From: CAYRVX01 sp964642165
GTDB taxonomy: Bacteria > Planctomycetota > Phycisphaerae > SM23-33
Reading direction: 5' to 3'
DNA length: 35,413 nt
NCBI GenBank assembly: GCA_964642165.1
Contig: CAZXOC010000040.1
Coordinates: 1-35,413, forward strand
The position numbers and the translations under genes were made by a program. Under the pieces are notes generated by a model. It ran no database searches. It was not told the origin of the DNA and saw only the letters and a program-made list of their open reading frames with translations. Within the stretch, counting starts at the first letter, position 1. The number at the start of each line of letters is the position of its first letter. Positions 8,467-15,178 of this stretch are shown here, piece after piece.

Positions 8467-11463
8467 TCATGCCATCTTCGCCCGGTGCAGCGTGACGCTC
8501 TCGGCGGTGACGGTGACCGAGCCGTATTGCTCTTCGACGCGGCCGGCGATGACGTACGGCCCGTAGCGGTCCAGCACGCCGACGGCGGCACAGGCGTTGG
8601 GGAACAGCGTCGCCTCGAAGAGCCCGTGCTCGTCGTCCAGCGTGAGGAACATCATGGTCTGCCCGGTCTGGGTGCGTGCGGTCCGCTGGGCCTCGAGGAC
8701 GCCGGCGATGCGGACGCGGCGCCCGATGCGGTCGGGCAGCTCGGCGCTGAGCGTGTCGGCCTCTTCGGGCAGGGCGAAGCGGTACAGCGCCATGATGTGC
8801 TCGCGCGCGCTGACGCCCAGGACGCGGCGCTCTTCGGCGTACTTGCGGGTGGTGCTGTAGTCGTTCGGCGCGTCGGGCACGGTGGGCCGGGCCGCCAGCA
8901 GGAGGCCCTGGCCCGCCGGGCGGTGCGGGCGCATCGCGAAGAACAGGTTCAGCTCCATCATGAGCGTGGGTCGTGTGCGGCCGGTGAAGTCCAGCGCGCC
9001 GCACTGGACGAGCGCGCGGGCCTCGTCGCGCCCGGGGCGGGTGCGGGCGAGGCAGTCGGTCAGCCCGTCGAAGGGTCGCTCGCGGCGTGCGGCGAGGATC
9101 GCCTCGACGCTCGCCGGCCCCAGGCCGCCAAGCCGGTTCAGCCCGATCCGGACGGCGCGGCGCCCGCCGGCGTCCGCCTCGACGGCGAACTCGACGTTCG
9201 ACCGGTTGATGTCCGGCAGGAGGAATCGCACCCCGGCGCGCTTGGCCTGCTCGACGTAGACGCGGGGGTGGTACATGCTCTGGTTGTTGTTGAGGCAGGC
9301 GACCCAGAACTCCGTCGGGTAGTGCGTCTTCAGGTACGCGCAGGCGTAGGCGAGCATGGCGTAGCTGGCGGCGTGGGCGCGGCAGAAGGAGTAGCTGTTG
9401 AACTTGGCCATCTGCACCCACAGGCCCTTGGCGTAGTTGCGGTCGATGCCGTTGGCCGCGCACCGTGAGAGGAATTCGCGCGACAGCGCGAGGCGCTTCT
9501 CGTCGGTGCGGCACTTCTGGACGGCCTTTCGGAAGCGGTCGGCCTCCGGGAGGCCCGTGCCCAGCATCGCCGCGGCCACCAGCATCACGTCGTCCTCGTA
9601 CAGCATCACGCCGTGGGTCTCGCCGAGGATCCTCGCGACGGCGGGCCGGTCCGACGGGACGGGCTCCAGCCCGCGCTGGCGGCGGAGGAACGTCTCCTTC
9701 ATGCCGATGCTCGCGGCGCCCGGGCGGATCAGCGCGAGGGCCTTCATCAGCGCCCGGGCGCTGTCGGGCCTCAGCCCGCGAAGCAGGTGGCGCATGGCGG
9801 GGGACTCGATCTGGTTGCAGCCGACGGTGTCGGCGGCCTGGAGCGTCCGGATCGTCGCGGCGTCGGCGGGGGGCAGCGCCTCGACGTCCAGCACCTCGCC
9901 CCGGTGCCGCGCGATCAGGTCGCAGGCGCCGCGGAGGGTGGAGAGGCTGCGGTTGCCCAGCAGGTCGAGCTTGACCAGCCCGACGTCCCGGACGCCGTCC
10001 TTGTCGTACTGGGTGATCCTCACGCCCTTCGGGGCGGGCTGGATCGGCACGTGGCGGTCGATGCCGCGCGGCGCGATGACGATGCCGCCGGGATGGACCG
10101 ACAGGTTGTGCAGCAGGCCCACCATCCGCTTGCTGAGCCGCCCGATCCGCTCCAGGCGCGGGTCGTGGTCGGCGTCGTCGGGCCGGAGACGCGAGATCTG
10201 GTCGTCCGACAGGCCGAAGGCCTTGGCCGTCTCGCGGAAGGCCGATCGCTCCTGGAACGTGTTGTGCGTGCAGACCATCGCCGTGCAGGAATCGCCCCAG
10301 CGGCGCAGGGCGTAGTCGATCACGTCGTCGCGGATCCGCCAGCAGAAGTCGATGTCCAGGTCGGGGAAGTCCTCGCGGCGCTCGTGGAGGAACCGCTCGA
10401 AGGGCAGGTCGAACGCCAGGGGGCAGACGTTGGTGATGCCCAGGACGTAAGCGACCAGGCTGCTGCCGCCGCTGCCGCGCCCGGCGACGGGCACGCGCCG
10501 CCGGCGGGCGTACCGCACGATGTCCCAGACCACCAGGAAGTACTCGCAGAAGCCGCGGCGCTCGATCAGGTCCAGCTCCTTCTCCAGCCGCATGTGGACC
10601 TGCCCGGAGGCCCGGCCGTAGCGGCGGCGAACGCCTTCCTCGCAGAGGTGCCGCAGGTACCCCCGGGCGTCGCGCCCGCCGGGCGGGTCGAAGCGCGGGA
10701 AGACGGGCTCCCGCGGCAGCAGGCGGAAGGCGCCGCAGCGCTCGGCGATCCGGCGATTGTTCCGGACGGCCTCGGGCATCTCGGCGCAGCGGCGCGCCAG
10801 CTCGCCGGGGCCCCGCAGCCGGGCGCCCGGGTGGGGGAGCTGGTCGCCCCCGACGCTGTCGTAGGTCGCCCCGCAGCGTGCCGCCGCCAGCACGCGCGCC
10901 AGGTCGCGCTCCTCCGGCGTGTCGAACAGCGCCTGGCCCAGCGCCGTCAGCGGCACGTCGTCTCGCCGCGCCGAGCGGACCAGCCGCCGGAGCTGCCGGT
11001 CCGGCTGGGCGCCCGGGTCGATGCCGACGTACAGCCGCCCCGGGTCCACCCCGGCCGCACGCAGCGACGCCGCCAGGGAGTCGTCCTCGACGATCCACAC
11101 CAGGTGGCCGCTCAGCTCGCCCAGCTCGTCGGGGTCGGCGAGGTCGAGCCCCTCGGGGCGGTGGGCCCGCGTCAGGAGGCGGCAGAGGTTCTCGTAGCCG
11201 CGGTCGTCGGCGACGAGCGCCACGGCTCCGCGCCGCACGCCGCGGACCTCCGCGCCGAAGATCGGCTCGACGCCCGCCTCGACGGTGAGGCGGTGGAACC
11301 GCGTGGCGCCGTAGAGGTTGTTCGTGTCGGTCAGCGCGAGCCGGGTGTGCCCGAGGCGCCCGGCGCGGCGGACGAGCCGCGCCAGCGGCTGCGGGCCGCG
11401 GAGGGGCGAATACCCGCTGCGGGCCTTCAACGGCGTGACGGTCTGTGCTGTCGGTCGAACCAC
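8467..11463 (-). CDS. dnaE2: DnaE2-type (error-prone) DNA polymerase III alpha subunit
   Basis: The protein has 998 residues, within the DnaE2 range and shorter than replicative DnaE. It starts at GTG 11463 behind a purine-rich GAGGGAC. The N-terminal PHP domain (about 10-230) has lost its first metal ligands: where other PHP domains read HxHxxYS it reads LKARSGYS. The polymerase active site is intact by alignment with E. coli DnaE: Asp370 and Asp372 in PDLDIDF and Asp500 in VKLDLLG. SVHPGGIVIAP (455-465) is conserved. A helix-hairpin-helix segment and a C-terminal OB fold follow (GRRVRIAGVLEAQRT...). It is the last gene of a three-gene unit, 28 bases after the Y-family polymerase, which is the arrangement of SOS mutagenesis cassettes. 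A role in lesion bypass is inferred from family and neighbours. Confidence 0.92.
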   Translation of the reverse strand: MVRPTAQTVTPLKARSGYSPLRGPQPLARLVRRAGRLGHTRLALTDTNNLYGATRFHRLTVEAGVEPIFGAEVRGVRRGAVALVADDRGYENLCRLLTRAHRPEGLDLADPDELGELSGHLVWIVEDDSLAASLRAAGVDPGRLYVGIDPGAQPDRQLRRLVRSARRDDVPLTALGQALFDTPEERDLARVLAAARCGATYDSVGGDQLPHPGARLRGPGELARRCAEMPEAVRNNRRIAERCGAFRLLPREPVFPRFDPPGGRDARGYLRHLCEEGVRRRYGRASGQVHMRLEKELDLIERRGFCEYFLVVWDIVRYARRRRVPVAGRGSGGSSLVAYVLGITNVCPLAFDLPFERFLHERREDFPDLDIDFCWRIRDDVIDYALRRWGDSCTAMVCTHNTFQERSAFRETAKAFGLSDDQISRLRPDDADHDPRLERIGRLSKRMVGLLHNLSVHPGGIVIAPRGIDRHVPIQPAPKGVRITQYDKDGVRDVGLVKLDLLGNRSLSTLRGACDLIARHRGEVLDVEALPPADAATIRTLQAADTVGCNQIESPAMRHLLRGLRPDSARALMKALALIRPGAASIGMKETFLRRQRGLEPVPSDRPAVARILGETHGVMLYEDDVMLVAAAMLGTGLPEADRFRKAVQKCRTDEKRLALSREFLSRCAANGIDRNYAKGLWVQMAKFNSYSFCRAHAASYAMLAYACAYLKTHYPTEFWVACLNNNQSMYHPRVYVEQAKRAGVRFLLPDINRSNVEFAVEADAGGRRAVRIGLNRLGGLGPASVEAILAARRERPFDGLTDCLARTRPGRDEARALVQCGALDFTGRTRPTLMMELNLFFAMRPHRPAGQGLLLAARPTVPDAPNDYSTTRKYAEERRVLGVSAREHIMALYRFALPEEADTLSAELPDRIGRRVRIAGVLEAQRTARTQTGQTMMFLTLDDEHGLFEATLFPNACAAVGVLDRYGPYVIAGRVEEQYGSVTVTAESVTLHRAKMA

Positions 11464-11491
11464 ACGTCCCTCGTCTCGCCCTCCGTGGCCG

Positions 11492-12703
11492 CTACTTGGT
11501 CAGCGACGGCGTTCGCAGGACGAAGCCGTAGTCGTTCTGCCGGAGGCTGCCGAGCAGCTCGATGGACTCGCCCGTCACGATGGCGGCGTGGCCCCAGCGG
11601 TCGCGGATTGAGTCGATCGCGTCGTAGATCCGGTGGGCCCTCGCGCGGCGCGGCGGCTCGAAGAGCCTCGCGCGCGACGCCCGGCGCCGGAACTGCGACA
11701 GGACGATCCCCACGTGGCGCAGCGCCACGCGACGGGTGTGCAGCCGCGCGAGCAGGCGCAGGACCGTCTCGAACGCCTCGTGGTCGTCGGCCGTCGGCTC
11801 GCAAAGCGTTCGCCGCGCGGCGCGATGCCTCCCGTCGTCGTAGCGGAGGGACAGCTCGACGGTCCGTGCCAGCAGCCCGTCCCGCCGCATCGTCCGCATC
11901 GCGCGCTCCAGCAGGTACTGGAGCATGCCGTGGACCTTCGCGGGGTCCTGCTCGGGCTCGTGGAAGGTCGTCTCGCGCGAGATCGTCCGCGGCGTCGCGG
12001 CGGGGCGGGTGGTCGGAAGGTCCTGCCCGCGGCAGCGGTCGTAGAGCACGTCCCCGCGCCGGCCGAACATCGCCCGAAGCGAGTGCCGCGGCAGGGCGCG
12101 AAGGTCCGCGACGGTCCGGACGTTGAGGTCGCGGAGGACCTCGGCGGTCTTGGGCCCGACGCCGGGCAGCTCGGCCACGGGCAGGGGGGCGAGGAAGGGC
12201 TCCTCCCGCCCCGGGGGGATCCACACCACGCCGCCGGGCTTGCCGTGGGCGGAGGCGACCTTCGCGAGCATGCGATTGGCGCCCAGGCCGATCGAGACCG
12301 GCAGGTTCACCGTCTCGCGGACGTCGCGCTGGAGCCGCCGGCCCAGCTCCAGGGGGTCGCCGTGGAGGTGGCACGTGCCGGTGGCGTCGCCGTAGGCCTC
12401 GTCGAGATGGGTCTCCAGGGCGGTCACGTACCGCCGGCACACCTCCCAGACGTGCTCGGCGAAGCAGCGATAGATGGGGTACTGCCCCGGCAGGCGGACG
12501 GCCTGGGGGCAGAGGCGCATCGCCTGGCGCAGGGGCATGCCCGCCCGCAGGCCGAAGCGACGCGCCTCGTACGAGCACGAGGCGATACACCCGCTGCCGA
12601 CGATCACCGGGCGCCCCCGCAGCGACGGGATCAGCAATTGCTCGACCGACGCGAAAAACGCGTCCACGTCGACGTGAAGGAGGATGGGGCTGCTGCGCGC
12701 CAT
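11492..12703 (-). CDS. dinB: Y-family DNA polymerase (DinB/Pol IV-like), catalytic residues intact
   Basis: The protein has 403 residues. The palm residues are present: Asp12 in HVDVDAFFASVE with the steric-gate Phe17, and Asp101-Glu102 in LDEAYGD. SYEARRFGLRAGMP (fingers) and LPGVGPKTAEVL (helix-hairpin-helix) follow, then a little-finger domain. So it should be an active translesion polymerase, unlike the ImuB proteins that usually pair with DnaE2 and have lost these residues. No clear QLxLF-type clamp-binding motif is seen at the C-terminus, which ends in FVLRTPSLTK. No Shine-Dalgarno lies before ATG 12703. Upstream is a TTGACG, 17 bases, CACATA arrangement ending 5 bases before the ATG, so a leaderless transcript is possible. 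Confidence 0.9.
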   Translation of the reverse strand: MARSSPILLHVDVDAFFASVEQLLIPSLRGRPVIVGSGCIASCSYEARRFGLRAGMPLRQAMRLCPQAVRLPGQYPIYRCFAEHVWEVCRRYVTALETHLDEAYGDATGTCHLHGDPLELGRRLQRDVRETVNLPVSIGLGANRMLAKVASAHGKPGGVVWIPPGREEPFLAPLPVAELPGVGPKTAEVLRDLNVRTVADLRALPRHSLRAMFGRRGDVLYDRCRGQDLPTTRPAATPRTISRETTFHEPEQDPAKVHGMLQYLLERAMRTMRRDGLLARTVELSLRYDDGRHRAARRTLCEPTADDHEAFETVLRLLARLHTRRVALRHVGIVLSQFRRRASRARLFEPPRRARAHRIYDAIDSIRDRWGHAAIVTGESIELLGSLRQNDYGFVLRTPSLTK

Positions 12704-12731
12704 GGTTCTATGTGCCGACTCGCTGTCTTTC

Positions 12732-12751
12732 CGTCAATCGGCCGGTTGACG
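12732..12751. promoter_or_regulatory. 20-bp near-perfect palindrome, putative operator of the polymerase cassette
   Basis: CGTCAATCGGCCGGTTGACG reads the same on both strands except for one mismatched pair (positions 12738/12745). It lies 28 bases upstream of the Y-family polymerase start. On the minus strand its last six bases, TTGACG, form a -35-like box with a weak CACATA 17 bases later (12709-12714). A repressor bound here would cover that promoter. LexA is the obvious candidate because of the genes, but the site matches neither CTGT-N8-ACAG nor GAAC-N4-GTTC, so the regulator is unknown. Confidence 0.5.
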
Positions 12752-12850
12752 TCGGCTCGCAGAGCCCGCAGGCCCACGGCCGCGCGGCTTGCCGCCATCC
12801 CGGCGTTTCACCTTCGACCTTCGACGTTCTCTCGCCCCGCCGGCGCGGGG

Positions 12851-13102
12851 TCATCCGTCCAGGACCACCTGGTCGAGCCACCACTGCACCTCGCTGCTGG
12901 CGAAGTGGAGGTAGTAGGTCTCCTCGCCGACCTGGGCGCTGTAGTGCAGGCAGTAGCCGTCGCATTGGCGGTCGGTCCATTGGGCGTTGATGCGGTCGAT
13001 CTGGTAGGTCCGTCCGTTCCAGCGGAAGCGCATCGGCTCGGCCCGGCCGCCGGAGAAGAGCACGAGCACGCGAATCGGGTCTCCGATCTCCTCGATCTTC
13101 AT
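12851..13102 (-). CDS. Small DUF6504-like protein, first gene of the translesion polymerase cassette
   Basis: The protein has 83 residues. ATG 13102 gives MKIEEIGDPIRVLVLFSGG; ten more upstream codons are open but Gly/Ala/Arg-rich. The core pattern, a FRWNGRTYQIDRINAQWTDR strand pair followed by HYSAQVGEETYYLHF and WWLDQVVLDG, resembles the small DUF6504 proteins encoded next to Y-family polymerases in actinobacteria; the assignment is by pattern and I am only moderately sure. It has no signal peptide or membrane segment and ends in Trp-rich beta strands. A strong promoter sits 120 bases upstream. The 147 bases to the polymerase gene contain the palindrome, so this gene may be expressed separately as well as with the cassette. 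Confidence 0.65.
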   Translation of the reverse strand: MKIEEIGDPIRVLVLFSGGRAEPMRFRWNGRTYQIDRINAQWTDRQCDGYCLHYSAQVGEETYYLHFASSEVQWWLDQVVLDG

Positions 13103-13228
13103 GGCCGCTCCCGGGCCGGCTCGGCCGCGCATCCGCGCCGGGCCGAGGCGGGCGACATAGAGGCCGCGTCGGCCCGGCCCGGCGGACGAGTGGGCCCCAA
13201 AGGGCCGACCCTAACAAGTGCCAAACGA

Positions 13229-13257
13229 ATTATAGGGTGCCTCCCGGCTGCGGTCAA
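13229..13257 (-). promoter_or_regulatory. Sigma-70-like promoter of the translesion polymerase cassette
   Basis: Read on the minus strand: TTGACC (13252-13257), 17 bases, then a perfect TATAAT (13229-13234). Transcription would begin near 13222, leaving a leader of about 120 bases before the DUF6504-like gene. CCCTA at the -10 and TAGGG at about 13209-13213 (minus-strand reading) form a short inverted repeat around the start. The rest of the gene-free stretch 13103-13413 shows nothing further that I can support. Confidence 0.65.
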
Positions 13258-13413
13258 GGGGTCGGGGAGCTTTTTCGGAGAACTGTTTGTGAGCGGCGGG
13301 GTTGCACATCCCGGCGGGACAACCTACGTTCCAGGTGGTCTGTCACGTCGGGCTCTCGTGAGGCGCTGCCGGGGGGCGCAGTGCATGGGGGCGAGACAAA
13401 AGAGGACCTCATC

Positions 13414-14064
13414 GTGCAGGAACCGCGAGAGCGTTTCACGCCGTCGTTCTCGTTCGGGCGCAAAGGTCGACGTGCCGTGCCGAGCCCGCCGCCGGATGAG
13501 CCGCCGGCCCGCCCGGCCGGTGCGCCCGCGCCGGGGAACTTCCGCCAGTGGGCCGGGGCGACGCACGCGACGCTCGCGATGGTCTTCACGGACATCGTTT
13601 CGTCGTCGGCCCTCGGCAACAAGCTCGGCAACCGCGCGATGGACGCGCTTCGCCGGGCGCACTTCGCCCGCGCCGCCGATCTGGCCCGGCGCTATGGGGG
13701 CTACGTGGTCAAGACGATGGGCGACTCGGTGATGGCGGCGTTTCGGGCGGCCGGCGACGCGCTGGACTTCGCCCTCGCGCTGCACGCCGACCCCGGCGAC
13801 CGGCGGGTCCGCATCCGCGCGGGCGTTCACGTCGGGCCCGTCAGCATCCAGGACGCCGACGCCCACGGCGCGAGCGTTAATTACGCCGCGCGCGTCGTCG
13901 GCGCGCCGGACGGGGCGGAGGTCTGGCTCAGCAGCGAGGCCAAAAGCCACGTCGACCAGCAAGGCGCCGCCCACCACGCCGAGCTGCCCTGGCTGCCCCA
14001 CGCCGGCATGCAGCTCAAGGGCTTCCCCGGCAAGCACGTCCTGTGGTCGTTCGTGCCGCGTTGA
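13414..14064 (+). CDS. Stand-alone class III adenylate cyclase
   Basis: The protein has 216 residues from GTG 13414, chosen because AGAGGA sits just upstream (about 13401-13406); a GTG at 13381 is an alternative. An N-terminal Pro/Ala-rich tail (1-45) precedes one cyclase catalytic domain. Visible active-site residues are Asp60 in FTD and Asp104 in KTMGDS (metals), Lys100 and Asp149 in DAHG (adenine recognition), and Asn156 and Arg160 in VNYAAR (transition state). The Lys/Asp pair indicates ATP rather than GTP as substrate. There is no sensor, HAMP or membrane segment, so it should be a soluble homodimer making cAMP in the cytoplasm. It diverges from the polymerase cassette, but no functional link is visible. 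Confidence 0.88.
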   Translation: MQEPRERFTPSFSFGRKGRRAVPSPPPDEPPARPAGAPAPGNFRQWAGATHATLAMVFTDIVSSSALGNKLGNRAMDALRRAHFARAADLARRYGGYVVKTMGDSVMAAFRAAGDALDFALALHADPGDRRVRIRAGVHVGPVSIQDADAHGASVNYAARVVGAPDGAEVWLSSEAKSHVDQQGAAHHAELPWLPHAGMQLKGFPGKHVLWSFVPR

Positions 14065-14169
14065 CGGCGGCGGGGGGCGAATCGGCCGCGGCGCCGGGCC
14101 CATCCTAACACGAGCCGAATCCCCGTTGCGGGCGGCGCCCGCCTGTGGGATGATCCTCTCGGCACGCCC

Positions 14170-15093
14170 ATGGCGAAGTCCGATCGGCAGCACGACAGGC
14201 TCCGGAAGCTGGCGCGGTCCCTCCCGGCGGGGCGGGTCGTGCCGGCGTCGGAACTGCTCGGCGCGCGCCGGGCCGGCGACGCCGAGACGACCGGCCCGCG
14301 CGACGGCCGGGGGGCGCCGAGCCCGCGGTCCCTGTCCGAGGCCTGCGGGGGCGCGCCGATCACCGTGGAGACGCCCGCCGGCGAGGCGGCCTGCTGGCTC
14401 GTCCGCCGAACGCTCGACGAGGTGGAGGCGGAGCTGGGGCCGGTCGCGTCGGAGTACTCGGCCGTGCTGCGCGGCGCGCGGCAGCGGCTGGGCGACGACG
14501 CGGCGCTGGCGGCGTCGCGAGGGTTGTGCCGCGCCGCGGACGGGCGGCCGGAGGACCTGCTCTTCGCCGCCGGCGCGGTCTCGGCGGACGCCGAGGAGGT
14601 CCTGTTCCTCCTGGGCACGATGACGTATCGGGACGGGCGGCTCGTGCTCGCGCAGTGCCTGGCGCGGGAGCCGTCGGAGGAGGCGGCGCTGCTGGGCGCC
14701 TTCGCCGAGCGCTACGCGGCGGCGGGCGTGCTGGCGACCTACCCCGGGCGCGGCGTCGGGTGGAGAGGGCTTCGCAAGCGCTGCGAGGCGCACGGGATCG
14801 AGTTGCCTCGCCGCCGCCGGCCGCCGCATCTCGATCTGCGGCGCGAGGCGCGACGCGCCTGGCGCGGCGACGTGCCCGACTTCCATCTCGAGACGCTCGA
14901 ACGCTGCGTGTGCCGTCGCCGCCGCGCCGAGCCGATGCCCCCCCGGCAGGAGGGCCGGGCCTACGCGCGGTTCCTGTCGACCGGCGATGCCCGCCCGCTC
15001 ACCCGGGCGCTGCACCACAACGCGCTGGATCTCGCGGCCATGGCGCAGGTGCTCGTGGCGCTGCTGACCGGGTGCGGACCCGTCATGGAATAG
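14170..15093 (+). CDS. YprB-like RNase-H-fold protein with a degraded nuclease site
   Basis: The protein has 307 residues. The C-terminal two-thirds match the YprB-type 3'-5' exonuclease family (RNase_H_2): FLLGTMTYRDGRLVLAQCLA, PPHLDLRREARRAWRG, LETLERCVCRRRR and LHHNALDLAAM are clear. The catalytic DxE normally found just before the LVGTM strand is replaced by AGA (LLFAAGAVSAD), and the usual TYNGKSFD reads TYPGRGVG, so three of the acidic ligands appear lost while the last Asp (HHNALD) remains. It is therefore probably not an active nuclease. No Shine-Dalgarno is seen before ATG 14170; a weak TTGCGG, 17 bases, GATGAT pair (14126-14154) would start transcription a few bases before it. It could be co-expressed with the cyclase gene 105 bases upstream. 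Confidence 0.75.
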   Translation: MAKSDRQHDRLRKLARSLPAGRVVPASELLGARRAGDAETTGPRDGRGAPSPRSLSEACGGAPITVETPAGEAACWLVRRTLDEVEAELGPVASEYSAVLRGARQRLGDDAALAASRGLCRAADGRPEDLLFAAGAVSADAEEVLFLLGTMTYRDGRLVLAQCLAREPSEEAALLGAFAERYAAAGVLATYPGRGVGWRGLRKRCEAHGIELPRRRRPPHLDLRREARRAWRGDVPDFHLETLERCVCRRRRAEPMPPRQEGRAYARFLSTGDARPLTRALHHNALDLAAMAQVLVALLTGCGPVME

Positions 15094-15178
15094 CCGGGGG
15101 ACGTGCGGCGGCCGGCTGTCGGCCTCGGGCGAGGACCGCCCCTCTCGTGCGCCCGTGCGGCGCGGCTCGCCCGGAACG

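Noticed and set aside
11492..12703. Calling the Y-family protein ImuB
   Set aside because: ImuB lacks the catalytic acids, and all are present here; only the gene order is ImuB-like.
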